Assembly: GCF_001636055.1 (NCBI RefSeq)
Contig: NZ_CP011789.1
Location: 3,162,001 to 3,226,000 of the forward strand
Direction of reading: 5' to 3'
Length of the DNA stretch: 64,000 nucleotides
Source of the DNA: Pseudomonas putida
GTDB lineage: Bacteria; Pseudomonadota; Gammaproteobacteria; Pseudomonadales; Pseudomonadaceae
Positions 17,917 through 26,956 of this stretch are shown here, in pieces. The translations under genes and the position numbers were made by a program. The notes below the pieces were generated by a model. That model saw only the letters and a list, made by a program, of their open reading frames with translations. It was not told the DNA's origin and did no database searches. Positions within the stretch are counted from its first letter, which is position 1, and each line of letters starts with the position of its first letter.

Positions 17917-19086
17917 TCACTGGCCGTTGCGCTGGACGATGGGATTGGCGGCCTTGTCGGCATCGACCCGGACCTGATCACCGACCTTGACGTGCTGCAG
18001 CCCCTCGATCACCACCCGTTCGCCGGGGGCCAGGCCTTCGCTGACGATCCAGCGGTCGCCCTGGGCATTGCCCAGTACCACCTGGCGTTCCTCGATGCGC
18101 TGCTGGGCGTCGACCACCAGGACCTTGGGCACGCCTGCGCTGTCACGCAGGATCGCCCGCTGCGGCACGCTGATGCCCTTGGGCTGCAGGGCCTGTTCGA
18201 GGCGCACACGCACGTAGCTGCCGGGCAACAGATCGAGGTCGGGGTTGGGAAATTCGCTGCGCAGGGTGATCTGGTTGGTGCTCGGGTCGACGCTGATATC
18301 GGAGAACAGCAGCTTGCCCGGCAGCGGATAGGCACTGCCGTCGTCCTGGATCAGGGTGGCGCGGGCCTGGTCCTGGCCGACCTGCTGCAGCTCGCCAGCG
18401 CGCATGGCGCGGCGCAGGGCGTTGAGGTCGCGGGTCGACTGGGTGACGTCGGCGTGGATCGGGTCCAGTTGCTGGATGACGGCCAACGCGGTGGTTTCGT
18501 TCTGTCCGACCAGCGCCCCTTCGGTGACCAGCGCGCGGCCAACCCGTCCGGAGATCGGTGCGGTGACCGTGGCATAGCCCAGGTTGAGTCGCGCGCGTTC
18601 GAGTGCGGCCCGGGCTTCGGCAACCTGGGCGTCCGCCTGGAGGAAGGCGGCACGGGCATTGTCATATTCCTGGCGGCTCACGGCCTTGTCGTCGACCAGA
18701 TCGCGGTAGCGTTGTTCCTGCAGGCGCGCCTGGTACAAGGTGGCTTCGGCCTTGGCCAGCGCGGCGCGGGCACTGTCATGGTCCGCCTTGAACGGCGCCG
18801 GGTCGATGAGGAACAGCACATCGCCCTGCTTGACGTCGCTGCCCTCGCGATACACCCGCTTGAGCACCACGCCGGCAACCCGGGCGCGGACTTCGGCGGT
18901 GCGTGGCGCGAGAATCCGCCCGCTGAGTTCGGTGCTGATCGCCATGGCTTGCAACTGCACGGTTTCGACCCGCACCTGGGGGGCGGGTGCCTGCGCGTCC
19001 TGTTCGGGGGCGTCGTTGCAGCCGGTCAGGGCCAGTGTAAGCAAAGCGAGAATCGCCAAAGGGCGCTTGGAGAAGGGAATGGACAT
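17917..19086 (-). CDS. RND efflux periplasmic adaptor (membrane fusion) lipoprotein
   Basis: 389 residues. The signal peptide ends in a lipobox, LALTGC, with Cys at about residue 23, so it is anchored in the inner membrane. It has the HlyD/MexA architecture: barrel-sandwich halves (VEVRARVAGVVLKRVYREGSDVKQGDVLFLIDPAPF type segment and ATVTAPISGRVGRALVTEGALV) around an alpha-helical hairpin at residues ~95-165. It pairs with the permease 11 bases downstream. First gene of the operon; its promoter lies in the divergent region with the response regulator. Confidence 0.93.
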   Translation of the reverse strand: MSIPFSKRPLAILALLTLALTGCNDAPEQDAQAPAPQVRVETVQLQAMAISTELSGRILAPRTAEVRARVAGVVLKRVYREGSDVKQGDVLFLIDPAPFKADHDSARAALAKAEATLYQARLQEQRYRDLVDDKAVSRQEYDNARAAFLQADAQVAEARAALERARLNLGYATVTAPISGRVGRALVTEGALVGQNETTALAVIQQLDPIHADVTQSTRDLNALRRAMRAGELQQVGQDQARATLIQDDGSAYPLPGKLLFSDISVDPSTNQITLRSEFPNPDLDLLPGSYVRVRLEQALQPKGISVPQRAILRDSAGVPKVLVVDAQQRIEERQVVLGNAQGDRWIVSEGLAPGERVVIEGLQHVKVGDQVRVDADKAANPIVQRNGQ

Positions 19087-19236
19087 ACGGATCTTCCGGA
19101 TAGGATCGCCCCTATGCTAAGGCAGGCGCTCGCGCATGGGCTGTTAAGCTGTGTACGCCGTGTGTGAAAAAGTGTAAGGCTCGTGCCGTGTGGAGCGTAG
19201 GATTCTATATCCTGCGAGCAACTGACTGCACTGGCC

Positions 19237-19304
19237 CCATCGCCGGACAAGCCCGCTTCCACAGGTAGTCGCAGCCTCTGTAGGCGCGGGCTTGTCCGGC
19301 AATG
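19237..19304. repeat. Inverted REP pair (REPIN)
   Basis: Two oppositely oriented copies of a Pseudomonas REP-type sequence: CGCCGGACAAGCCCGC... at about 19241 and GCGGGCTTGTCCGGC at about 19286-19300, separated by about 20 bases. The pair can fold into one long hairpin. It sits in the divergent region between the efflux operon and the two-component system and covers the in-frame ATG at 19302, arguing against that codon as the regulator start. Confidence 0.75.
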
Positions 19305-19334
19305 ACGACGGTAAGGTCTCAAGCCTATCTGTTC

Positions 19335-20048
19335 ATGACGACCCACATGCCAAACATCCTTCTGGTCGAAGACGACAGCGCGCTGTCCGAACTGATTGCC
19401 AGCTACCTGCAGCGCAACGACTTCCACGTCCGGGTCATCGCCCGTGGCGATCATGTGCTCGACGAGTTTCGTCGTCAGCGCCCCGACCTGGTGGTGCTCG
19501 ATCTGATGCTGCCCGGCCTTGACGGCCTGCAGGTGTGCCGCCTGCTGCGCCAGGAGTCGCAAAGCCTGCCGATCCTGATGCTGACCGCCCGTGACGACAG
19601 CCATGACCAGGTGCTGGGCCTGGAAATGGGCGCCGACGACTACGTCACCAAGCCATGCGAGCCCCGCGTACTGCTGGCCCGGGTCCGCACCTTGCTGCGC
19701 CGCAGCAATGTCAACGAACCACGGCTCGATAGCGAGCTGATCCAGGTCGGTGGCCTGAGCATCAATCTGGCCGAGCGCAGCGTGAGCTGGCGCGGCTGCG
19801 AGGTGGAGCTGTCCAGTGGCGAATACAACCTGCTGGTGGTGCTGGCACGCAATGCCGGTGAAGTGCTCAGCCGCGACCGCATCCTCCAGCAACTGCGCGG
19901 CATCGAGTTCAACGGTACCGACCGTTCGGTAGACGTGGCCATCTCCAAGCTGCGGCGCAAATTCGACGACAATGCCGGCGAAGCCCGCAAGATCAAGACC
20001 GTGTGGGGCAAGGGCTATCTGTTCAGCCGGGTCGAGTGGGAGTACTGA
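19335..20048 (+). CDS. OmpR-family response regulator (RstA-like)
   Basis: 237 residues from the ATG at 19335. Receiver domain at ~5-118 with acidic pocket Asp13/Asp14, phospho-acceptor Asp56 (LVVLDLMLPGLDG) and Lys in DDYVTKPCEP; winged-helix DNA-binding domain at ~135-232 (GTDRSVDVAISKLRRKF, KTVWGKGYLF). The start could also be the ATG at 19347 (MPNILLVEDD); 19302 is inside the REP pair. The sensor kinase follows after six bases. Divergence from the RND operon suggests it controls efflux, an inference. Confidence 0.93.
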   Translation: MTTHMPNILLVEDDSALSELIASYLQRNDFHVRVIARGDHVLDEFRRQRPDLVVLDLMLPGLDGLQVCRLLRQESQSLPILMLTARDDSHDQVLGLEMGADDYVTKPCEPRVLLARVRTLLRRSNVNEPRLDSELIQVGGLSINLAERSVSWRGCEVELSSGEYNLLVVLARNAGEVLSRDRILQQLRGIEFNGTDRSVDVAISKLRRKFDDNAGEARKIKTVWGKGYLFSRVEWEY

Positions 20049-20054
20049 GGCGCC

Positions 20055-21353
20055 ATGCTCAAGATCCTGGTGCGCCTGTACCTGGTGATCATCGTCGCCT
20101 ATGCCGGTGCCTTGCTGCTGATCCCCGACGCTATCGTCGGGGCGTTCCACGAACGCTTCATGGCGTACAACCTCGATCAGGCCAAGGGCGTGCAGTCGTT
20201 GATCGTCCGCCAGTTCCACCAGGCCCCTCGCGAGCAATGGCCTTCGGTGGAGCAGGACCTGGCCTCGGCCTTTGCGCCCCTGCAGGTGCAACTGCTGCGC
20301 ATGGACGCCGCCGACCTTGCGCCGCAGGAGCGGGCGAGGCTGGAGCACGGGCTGTATGCAGTGCGCATCGCCGACTGGGGCTATTACGAAACCGTGCTGG
20401 CGCCGCTGGACAAGGACTGGCTGGTGCGCCTGCACTCGCCGCCGGATCCGCTCGACATCAACGTGTTGTCGTGGGGCGTCACGGTACTGATCGGTGCCGC
20501 CATGCTGGGTTGCCTGCTGCTGTGGGTCTGGCCGCACTGGCGCGACCTGGAACGGCTCAAGGAAACCGCGCGGCGCCTGGGGCGCGGGGAGATGGCGGAG
20601 CGTACGCAGATCTCGCCGCGCTCGAACATCGGCGAGCTGGCCGGGGTGTTCGACACCATGGCAGGCGACCTGGAGCGCCAGGTCAACCAGCAACGCGAGC
20701 TGCTCAATGCGGTCTCGCATGAGCTGCGTACCCCCCTGACGCGCCTGGACTTCGGCCTGGTGCTGCTGTTCGATGAAGTGCCGCCGGCCAGCCGCAAGCG
20801 TTTGTTGGAACTGGTGGGGCATGTGCGGGAGCTGGACGAGCTGGTGCTTGAGCTGCTGTCGTACAGCCGCCTGGAAAACGCCGACCAGGTGCGCGAACGG
20901 GTCGAGGTGTCGTTGCTGGAGCTGGTCGACAGCGTGCTGGGCAGCTTTGCCGAAGAACTCGATGGTCGCGGGATCAGATGGGAGGTGCGCGCTGACGACA
21001 GGCTGCCACGTTTCGTCCTCGATCCTCGCTTGACCGCGCGGGCGGTGCAGAACCTGGTGCGCAATGCCATGCGCTATTGCGATGAAAGCCTGCTGCTGCG
21101 ACTCAAGCTCGAGGCGGATGGCGCTTGCCTGCTGACGGTAGAGGATGACGGGATCGGTATCCCGCCTGAGGAGCGCGAGCGGATCTTCCAGCCGTTCTAC
21201 CGCCTGGACCGCAGTCGGGACCGCAGTACCGGTGGTTTTGGCTTGGGGCTTGCGATCAGCCGCAGGGCGATCGAAGGGCAGGGCGGGACGCTGACCGTGG
21301 CGCAGTCGTCATTGGGTGGGGCGCAGTTCAGGATTCGCCTGCCGGCGGGATGA
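20055..21353 (+). CDS. Sensor histidine kinase (RstB-like)
   Basis: 432 residues. Two membrane segments (~6-25 and ~140-160) bracket a periplasmic sensor domain of about 110 residues. HAMP at ~160-213, HisKA with phospho-accepting His222 in AVSHELRTPLTR, and an HATPase domain with N-box LVRNAMRYC, G1 DDGIGIP and G2 GFGLGLAISRR. It forms a pair with the regulator just upstream. The signal is unknown; family members respond to divalent cations or acid. Confidence 0.93.
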   Translation: MLKILVRLYLVIIVAYAGALLLIPDAIVGAFHERFMAYNLDQAKGVQSLIVRQFHQAPREQWPSVEQDLASAFAPLQVQLLRMDAADLAPQERARLEHGLYAVRIADWGYYETVLAPLDKDWLVRLHSPPDPLDINVLSWGVTVLIGAAMLGCLLLWVWPHWRDLERLKETARRLGRGEMAERTQISPRSNIGELAGVFDTMAGDLERQVNQQRELLNAVSHELRTPLTRLDFGLVLLFDEVPPASRKRLLELVGHVRELDELVLELLSYSRLENADQVRERVEVSLLELVDSVLGSFAEELDGRGIRWEVRADDRLPRFVLDPRLTARAVQNLVRNAMRYCDESLLLRLKLEADGACLLTVEDDGIGIPPEERERIFQPFYRLDRSRDRSTGGFGLGLAISRRAIEGQGGTLTVAQSSLGGAQFRIRLPAG

Positions 21354-21430
21354 TCAAAGGTACGGGATCGTCTCGCGACCGGCCGTAACCAGCGGAACCG
21401 CTCTCACCGCAATTCCACCGCCGCCTCACG

Positions 21431-21451
21431 GGCACCGCATTGCACGGTGCC
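21431..21451. terminator. Hairpin between convergent kinase and ABC-F genes
   Basis: GGCACCG (21431-21437) pairs with CGGTGCC (21445-21451) around a seven-base loop, with outer CCTC/GAGG support. It sits between the stops of the plus-strand kinase and the minus-strand ABC-F gene. No U-tract, so a modest candidate. Confidence 0.4.
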
Positions 21452-21469
21452 TCGATGAGGCTTGCCGCT

Positions 21470-23056
21470 TTAGATCACCACACCCTGGCTACGCAGGTAG
21501 TCGTCATAGGTGCCGCTGAAGTCGACCACGCCATCGGCCGACAGCTCGATGATCCGCGTGGCCAGCGACGACACGAACTCACGGTCATGGCTGACGAACA
21601 GCAGGGTGCCCGGATAGTTCTCCAGCGCCAGGTTCAGCGCTTCGATCGATTCCATGTCCAGGTGGTTGGTCGGTTCGTCCATTACCAGCACGTTGGGCTT
21701 TTGCAGGGTCAGCTTGCCGAACAGCATGCGGCCCTGTTCACCCCCGGAAATCACCTTCACCGACTTGAGGATCTCGTCGTTGGAGAACAGCATGCGCCCC
21801 AGCGTGCCGCGAATCACCTGCTCGCCGCTGGTCCACTGGCCCATCCAGTCGAACAGGGTGACGTCGTCTTCGAAGTCGTGGGCGTGGTCCTGGGCGTAGT
21901 AACCGACCTCGGCGCTGTCGGTCCACTTGACCGAGCCTGCATCGGGCTGCAGCTCGCCGACCAGGGTGCGCAGCAAGGTGGTCTTGCCGATGCCGTTGGG
22001 GCCGATGATCGCTACGCGCTCGCCGGCTTCGACGGTAATGTCGAAGTTCTTGAACAGCACCTTGTCGTCGAAGGCCTTGGCCATCTTTTCCACGACCACG
22101 GCCTGGCGGTGCAGCTTCTTGGTCTGCTCGAAGCGGATGAACGGGCTGACCCGGCTCGACGGCTTGACCTCGGCCAGCTGGATCTTGTCGATCTGCTTGG
22201 CGCGCGAAGTGGCCTGCTTGGCCTTGGAGGCGTTGGCCGAGAAGCGGCTGACGAAGGTCTGCAGCTCGGCGATCTGGGCTTTCTTCTTGGCATTGTCCGA
22301 CAGCAACTGCTCGCGCGCCTGGGTGGCGGCGGTCATGTACTCGTCATAGTTGCCCGGGAACAGGCGCAGCTCGCCGTAGTCCAGGTCGGCCATGTGGGTG
22401 CAGACGCTGTTGAGGAAGTGACGGTCGTGGGAAATGATCACCATGGTGCTGTTGCGTGCGGTGAGTACGTTTTCCAGCCAGCGGATGGTGTTGATGTCCA
22501 GGTGGTTGGTCGGTTCGTCGAGCAACAGCACGTCCGGATCGGAGAACAGCGCCTGTGCCAGCAGCACCCGCAGTTTCCAGCCTGGCGCCACTTCGCTCAT
22601 CGGCCCGAAGTGTTGCTCCAGCGGAATGCCCAGGCCCAGCAGCAGCTCGCCGGCGCGCGATTCGGCGGTGTAGCCGTCCATCTCGGCGAATTCGGTTTCA
22701 AGCTCGGCGACGGCCATGCCGTCTTCTTCGGTCATTTCCGGCAGCGAGTAGATGCGGTCGCGTTCGGCCTTGACCTTCCACAGTTGGCCGTGGCCCATGA
22801 TCACCGTGTCGATGACGCTGAACTGCTCGTAGGCGAACTGGTCCTGGCGCAGCTTGCCCAGGCGGGTGTTGGGCTCGAGCATGACCTGGCCGGCGGACGG
22901 CTCCAGGTCGCCACCGAGGATCTTCATGAAGGTCGACTTGCCGCAGCCGTTGGCCCCGATCAGGCCGTAGCGGTTGCCGTTGTTGAATTTGACCGAGACG
23001 TTCTCGAAGAGCGGCTTGGAGCCGAACTGCATCGTGATATTGGCTGTAGAAATCAA
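21470..23056 (-). CDS. ybiT: ABC-F family ATPase (YbiT-like)
   Basis: 528 residues, close to E. coli YbiT (~530). Two fused nucleotide-binding domains without membrane segments: Walker [10 protein letters not shown] (domain 1) and GPNGIGKTT (domain 2), each with DEPTNHLD; signature ISGGEQGR in domain 2, degenerate APGWKLR in domain 1. The linker (~residues 240-315) is the basic helical P-site tRNA-interaction motif. ABC-F proteins act on the ribosome. The start appears to be TTG (complement of 23054-23056), with AGGA upstream and the standard family N-terminus; the first ATG is several residues inside. Confidence 0.92.
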   Translation of the reverse strand: MISTANITMQFGSKPLFENVSVKFNNGNRYGLIGANGCGKSTFMKILGGDLEPSAGQVMLEPNTRLGKLRQDQFAYEQFSVIDTVIMGHGQLWKVKAERDRIYSLPEMTEEDGMAVAELETEFAEMDGYTAESRAGELLLGLGIPLEQHFGPMSEVAPGWKLRVLLAQALFSDPDVLLLDEPTNHLDINTIRWLENVLTARNSTMVIISHDRHFLNSVCTHMADLDYGELRLFPGNYDEYMTAATQAREQLLSDNAKKKAQIAELQTFVSRFSANASKAKQATSRAKQIDKIQLAEVKPSSRVSPFIRFEQTKKLHRQAVVVEKMAKAFDDKVLFKNFDITVEAGERVAIIGPNGIGKTTLLRTLVGELQPDAGSVKWTDSAEVGYYAQDHAHDFEDDVTLFDWMGQWTSGEQVIRGTLGRMLFSNDEILKSVKVISGGEQGRMLFGKLTLQKPNVLVMDEPTNHLDMESIEALNLALENYPGTLLFVSHDREFVSSLATRIIELSADGVVDFSGTYDDYLRSQGVVI

Positions 23057-23565
23057 GTACTTGTCCTGCGGGAGTTCCAGAGGTGTATGTATGGCCTTTC
23101 GTCATGCCTGAACGCTTGTAGAGCGGCTTGACGCTAGGCGGCAGCTTTCCCGCTCACCCGAGGCCTGGGAGGAGCGGCAGTCCATTCGAGTGGTGTCGCG
23201 GGCGACATGCAAGTGCCGGGGCCGGTGGCAGCGATGCCGGTATCAGGCTCGCGCAAGGCGTACTGGCAATGTTCACGGAGGCTCAGCGCTTCGTGCGCTG
23301 ATTCGAGGGCGCGGATTGTATCACCTGGTTGATCAATCTACAGCCCACTTTGCCGGGGGAGCGGATAAATAGCCTGCCAGTGCGGGGAGAGCGGGGCGCC
23401 ATCCCGAGACTTGCGAAAGGGCGCCTGCAGTGACGATCACGCCATCCAGGACGCCTTGCCGCAGTTCGACGCCCACTCGCTGGAGTATCGGCTGTAGCCA
23501 TCAATATTTGAAGTTTTCAGCCCTTTTTTAACCGTCCGAGGAGATGGACTAGAACCCGACAGACC
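23057..23565. other. Intergenic stretch upstream of ybiT and downstream of the ehu operon
   Basis: 509 bases with no supportable gene. The right end is the left edge of the ectoine block. There is a short T-run and A/T-rich patch near 23500-23530. I see no tRNA or integrase that would mark an insertion point. Confidence 0.5.
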
Positions 23566-24360
23566 CTAGTTAGCTTCTTTCACCGCACTGAGAAACGCAC
23601 GCGTACGCTCCTGTTGCGGATGCTCGAAGACCTGCGTTGGTGTGCCCTGTTCGTGGATCTGCCCCTTGTAGAAGAAGCACACGCGATCAGCGAACTCCCG
23701 GGCGAAGCCCATCTGGTGAGTGACCATCAGCATCGTCAGGTTGTGCTCGGCGCCGAGCTTGCGGATCACGTTGAGCACTTCACCGCACAGCTCAGGATCG
23801 AGCGCTGAAGTCACTTCGTCGAACAGCATGACCTTCGGCCGCATCGCCAAAGCCCGCGCAATCGCCACCCGCTGCTGCTGTCCACCGGACAACTGCGAAG
23901 GGTAGTGCCCCAGCTTGCTGCCCAGCCCCACCAGCTCCAGCAGATCCGCTGCTCGCTCACGGGCTTCGGCAGGCTTCATGCCCAGCACCTGCACCGGCGC
24001 CTCGATGACGTTCTGCAACGCGGTCATGTGCGGGAACAGGTTGAAACTCTGGAACACCATGCCGATCTTGCCGCGCACGCGACGGATATGCCGGTCATTG
24101 GCTGGCACCAACACGCCATTGCGGTTGGGCATGTGGGTCAGCAGGTCGTCTTCGATGCGGATCACCCCGTCGTCGATGCCTTCCAGGGTCATCAGCACCC
24201 GCAACAACGTGGATTTTCCCGAGCCGCTGGGGCCGATGATCGCGACTTTCTCGCCCGGCGTGACATCCAGGTTCAAGTGGTCGAGCACCGTGAAGCTGCC
24301 ATAACTCTTGGTGACATCCTGGAAGCTGACGATCGGCTGGACTGCCTTCGGTTGATGCAT
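23566..24360 (-). CDS. ehuA: Ectoine/hydroxyectoine ABC transporter ATPase
   Basis: 264 residues. Polar-amino-acid-type ATPase: Walker A GPSGSGKST, Q-loop MVFQSFNLFPHMT, signature LSGGQQQRVAIARAL, Walker B VMLFDEVTSALDPE and switch His in MVTHQMG. It powers the EhuC/EhuD permease. The ATG at 24360 is preceded by AGGAGG eight bases away; an alternative ATG at 24441 overlaps the ehuD stop and would add 27 unconserved residues. Last gene of the ehuB-C-D-A operon. The Ehu identity comes from the neighbouring eut/doe genes. Confidence 0.88.
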   Translation of the reverse strand: MHQPKAVQPIVSFQDVTKSYGSFTVLDHLNLDVTPGEKVAIIGPSGSGKSTLLRVLMTLEGIDDGVIRIEDDLLTHMPNRNGVLVPANDRHIRRVRGKIGMVFQSFNLFPHMTALQNVIEAPVQVLGMKPAEARERAADLLELVGLGSKLGHYPSQLSGGQQQRVAIARALAMRPKVMLFDEVTSALDPELCGEVLNVIRKLGAEHNLTMLMVTHQMGFAREFADRVCFFYKGQIHEQGTPTQVFEHPQQERTRAFLSAVKEAN

Positions 24361-24440
24361 GGCCGTGGCCTCCTGCAAATGCAGCGGTGTCAGATTGCCG
24401 CGCCGGGAAAGGTCATGGGAAGTCGAGAGTGGAGAAGTCA

Positions 24441-25097
24441 TTAGCGTAGCTCCAGGCGCAGTTCGAGGCGCCGTACCAGATAAGCCAGGGCGATGCTCAG
24501 GGCGAGGAAAAACAGGCCGACCATGGTGATCGGTTCCAGGTATCGGAAGTTCTCGGAGCCGATGTTCTTGGCCTGCTGCATGATTTCCACCACGGTAATG
24601 GCCGACAGCACCGGTGTGTCCTTGAGCATCGCCACCAGATAGTTGCCCAGTGGCGGCAGAATCGGCCGAAGGGCCTGGGGCAGGATGATGTTGCGGTAGG
24701 CGCTGTACGGCGCGATGTTCAGCGCGGTGACGGCTTCCCATTGCGCCCGTGGCACCGCGTCCAGCCCACCGCGGTAGACCTCTGCGATGTAGCAGGCGTA
24801 ATGCACGCCGATGCCGGTGATCCCCACTTGCATGGCGGTCATGCTCACCCCGTAGTTGGGCAGTACGTAGTAGAGGAAATACACCTGGATCAGCAGCGGC
24901 GTGCTGCGGATGAACTCGATCGTCCCGGCGATCGGCCACGACAGCCAGTACAGGCGGCTGCGCCGGCCGATGGCGAGGAACAGCCCCAGCACGATGGCGA
25001 TGAGGAAGCCGATCAGGGTAATGCCCACGGTGTTGAGCGAGGCGCGCAGCAGATCGGGCAGGATCTGCCAGGCATACGTCCAGTCGAACAGATTCAT
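24441..25097 (-). CDS. ehuD: Ectoine/hydroxyectoine ABC transporter permease
   Basis: 218 residues, about five membrane helices, with the EAA-loop pattern EVYRGGLDAVPRAQWEAVTALNIAPYSAYRNIILPQALR typical of polar amino-acid permeases (segments of residues ~95-135). It pairs with EhuC to form the channel. The start overlaps the ehuC stop (ATGA). Named by context with EhuB and the degradation genes. Confidence 0.87.
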   Translation of the reverse strand: MNLFDWTYAWQILPDLLRASLNTVGITLIGFLIAIVLGLFLAIGRRSRLYWLSWPIAGTIEFIRSTPLLIQVYFLYYVLPNYGVSMTAMQVGITGIGVHYACYIAEVYRGGLDAVPRAQWEAVTALNIAPYSAYRNIILPQALRPILPPLGNYLVAMLKDTPVLSAITVVEIMQQAKNIGSENFRYLEPITMVGLFFLALSIALAYLVRRLELRLELR

Positions 25098-25753
25098 GAC
25101 AGGCCTCCACGCATCCGGCCACGTGCCAGGCGACGCTCAATTGCGCGCATGCCGAGGTTGATCGCCTGGGCGAGGATGAAATACATCACCAGTGCCAGGC
25201 TGAAAATTTCCAGGGTCTGGAAGGTAGCCTGATCCAGTTGCCGAGCGCGGAAGCTCAGGTCGGACAGGGTAATCAGCGACACCAGCGAGGTGTTTTTCAG
25301 CAGCTCGATCAGCAGGTTGGTGCCGGGGGGAATCGCGGCCAGCAGCGCCTGGGGCAGAATGATCCGGCGAAAGCGCTTGTAGGCACTGAAGTTCAACGCG
25401 GTCGCCGCTTCGTATTGACCCTTGGCCACGGAGCTGATCGCACCGCGCATCACCTCCGCACCGTAAGCGCCGATGTGCAGGCCAAGCCCGACAATCGCCA
25501 CGGCGTAGGGGCTCAGCTCCAGGTTGAACGGCGGCAGCGGCAACACGAAAAACAGCCAGAACAGTTGCACCAGCAACGAAGTACCGCGAAACACTTCGAT
25601 GTAGGTGACCGAAAACCAGCTCACCAGCCGCCACGGCGACATGCGCCCGAGTGCCGCAAGAATGGCCGCGACGATCGCGAGCAGCGAACCGAAGAACGTC
25701 ACCTGGATAGTGACCCAGGCGCCCTGTATCAATAGCGGAAGTAACTCACCCAT
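25094..25753 (-). CDS. ehuC: Ectoine/hydroxyectoine ABC transporter permease
   Basis: 219 residues with several membrane helices and the EAA loop (AEVMRGAISSVAKGQYEAATAL, IILPQALLAAIPPGTN). It is the second half of the membrane channel. It lies between the binding-protein gene (65-base gap) and ehuD (4-base overlap). Confidence 0.87.
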   Translation of the reverse strand: MGELLPLLIQGAWVTIQVTFFGSLLAIVAAILAALGRMSPWRLVSWFSVTYIEVFRGTSLLVQLFWLFFVLPLPPFNLELSPYAVAIVGLGLHIGAYGAEVMRGAISSVAKGQYEAATALNFSAYKRFRRIILPQALLAAIPPGTNLLIELLKNTSLVSLITLSDLSFRARQLDQATFQTLEIFSLALVMYFILAQAINLGMRAIERRLARGRMRGGLS

Positions 25754-25818
25754 GGTTCAGCATCCCGATTAAGCAGGGAAATAGGCATCGCGCCATGCCA
25801 GCGCCATGCCTGTTTCGA

Positions 25819-26676
25819 CTATTGAGCGCAGAGCTCTGCAGCCGTTTTGCTTGTCACGTTGGATTTGTCGAAACCGAACGGCGCGACCGCCTTGAGGTGC
25901 TCTTCGGAGCCCAGCCACTTTTTCAGTTCGGCGTTGACCGCATCGCGCAGGTCCTTGTCTTCCGGGCGGAAGGCGAGGGCGCCGTAGCCGGTGTGTGACG
26001 GATCGTCCTTGAACTCGGTGACCGCTTCGACCTTCTCACCGCCCTTGGCGGCCAGGCCCTTCATGGTCAGCTGAGTGCCCACGGCGGCATCGGCGCGGCC
26101 GGCGCGCACGGCTTGCAACTGGGCGGTGGTGTCCGGTACCTGGAGGATCTGGGCCTCTTTCACGCCGGAATCCCGGGCATATTTCAGGTTAACGGTACCG
26201 GCCATGATCGCCAGTTTCACCTCCGGATTCTTCACGATGTCTTCATAGCTGTGCAGATTCTTCGGGTTGCCTTTGGCGGTCAGAAGCGCATCGGGCAGCT
26301 GGTATTGCGGGTCGGTGAAAATCACCTGTTTGCAGCGTTCCGGGGTGATGTACATACCGGCGGCAATCACATCGAAACGCCCGGCACGCAGGCCCGGGAT
26401 CAGGGAGCCCCATTCGGTCAACACGCCGTCGACCTGCTTGATGCCCATCTTGGCGAAGATGGCCTTGGCAATTTCCGGCGATTCACCGGTGACCCGGCCG
26501 TCTGTTTCGGTGAAGGCGAACGGGGTTTCGTTGGCGTAGCCGATCCGGATTTTGCTGTTTTTGGTGATGGTTTCCAGCGTCGTGGCGGCGTGGGCGCCGG
26601 CGGCGAGGCCGAACATTGCGCACGCCACGAACAGGTGGCGTAAACCATTGGGCTTGCGGGGAAAGGAATTGCTCAT
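25819..26676 (-). CDS. ehuB: Ectoine/hydroxyectoine substrate-binding protein
   Basis: 285 residues. Sec signal peptide with cleavage near residue 30 (VACAMFGLAAGAHA-A), then a type-II periplasmic binding fold (SKIRIGYANETPFAFTE..., GLRAGRFDVIAAGMYITPER, GTVNLKYARDSG). EhuB binds ectoine and hydroxyectoine and delivers them to EhuCD. The start at 26676 has AGGAG on the upstream side. It is the first gene of its operon and is divergent from enuR across 280 bases, where control sequences must lie. Confidence 0.88.
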   Translation of the reverse strand: MSNSFPRKPNGLRHLFVACAMFGLAAGAHAATTLETITKNSKIRIGYANETPFAFTETDGRVTGESPEIAKAIFAKMGIKQVDGVLTEWGSLIPGLRAGRFDVIAAGMYITPERCKQVIFTDPQYQLPDALLTAKGNPKNLHSYEDIVKNPEVKLAIMAGTVNLKYARDSGVKEAQILQVPDTTAQLQAVRAGRADAAVGTQLTMKGLAAKGGEKVEAVTEFKDDPSHTGYGALAFRPEDKDLRDAVNAELKKWLGSEEHLKAVAPFGFDKSNVTSKTAAELCAQ

Positions 26677-26875
26677 CGATAAAATCTCCTGTTTCTTGTG
26701 GACCCGTCGATGACGGCTCTGTGTTAGGAGGCAGTGTGACAAGAGCAAAGCGCACGAAAGCTGATACCAGGGCTTGGGCACTGCAGCCGTACAGATCGAT
26801 TGGTTTTATTTTTCGGGCTTGCCGAGAAGTCCGGGCATCGACCTTGGAACGAGCATACAAAAGCCCTACACGACA

Positions 26876-26904
26876 TTGCATTGCACTAGGACAATTGCTT
26901 TGCA
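26876..26904. promoter_or_regulatory. Direct repeats in the ehuB-enuR divergent region
   Basis: TTGCATTGCA (26876-26885) and TTGCTTTGCA (26895-26904) are direct repeats with one difference and a 19-base period, about two helical turns. They lie 53-81 bases upstream of the enuR ATG in the 280-base shared control region. MocR-type regulators often bind direct repeats, so this is a candidate EnuR site; binding is inferred. Confidence 0.4.
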
Positions 26905-26956
26905 CGGATTCTCGCGGGATGCTGTCGACACTGGGGAACACGCGGGTTCTACGCCG

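Noticed and set aside
16121..17977. Plus-strand open frame of ~618 codons antisense to the RND permease
   Set aside because: His/Gln/Arg-rich translation typical of antisense frames; the RND gene is unambiguous.
19302..19334. Upstream start for the response regulator
   Set aside because: The codon lies inside a REP palindrome and would add 11 unconserved residues; 19335 or 19347 fit the family.
19026..20822. Minus-strand open frame of ~598 codons across the two-component genes
   Set aside because: Antisense to a clear response regulator and kinase, no domain pattern.
23190..23504. Short open frames in the ybiT-ehuA gap
   Set aside because: Basic, low-complexity translations on both strands with no ribosome-binding site.
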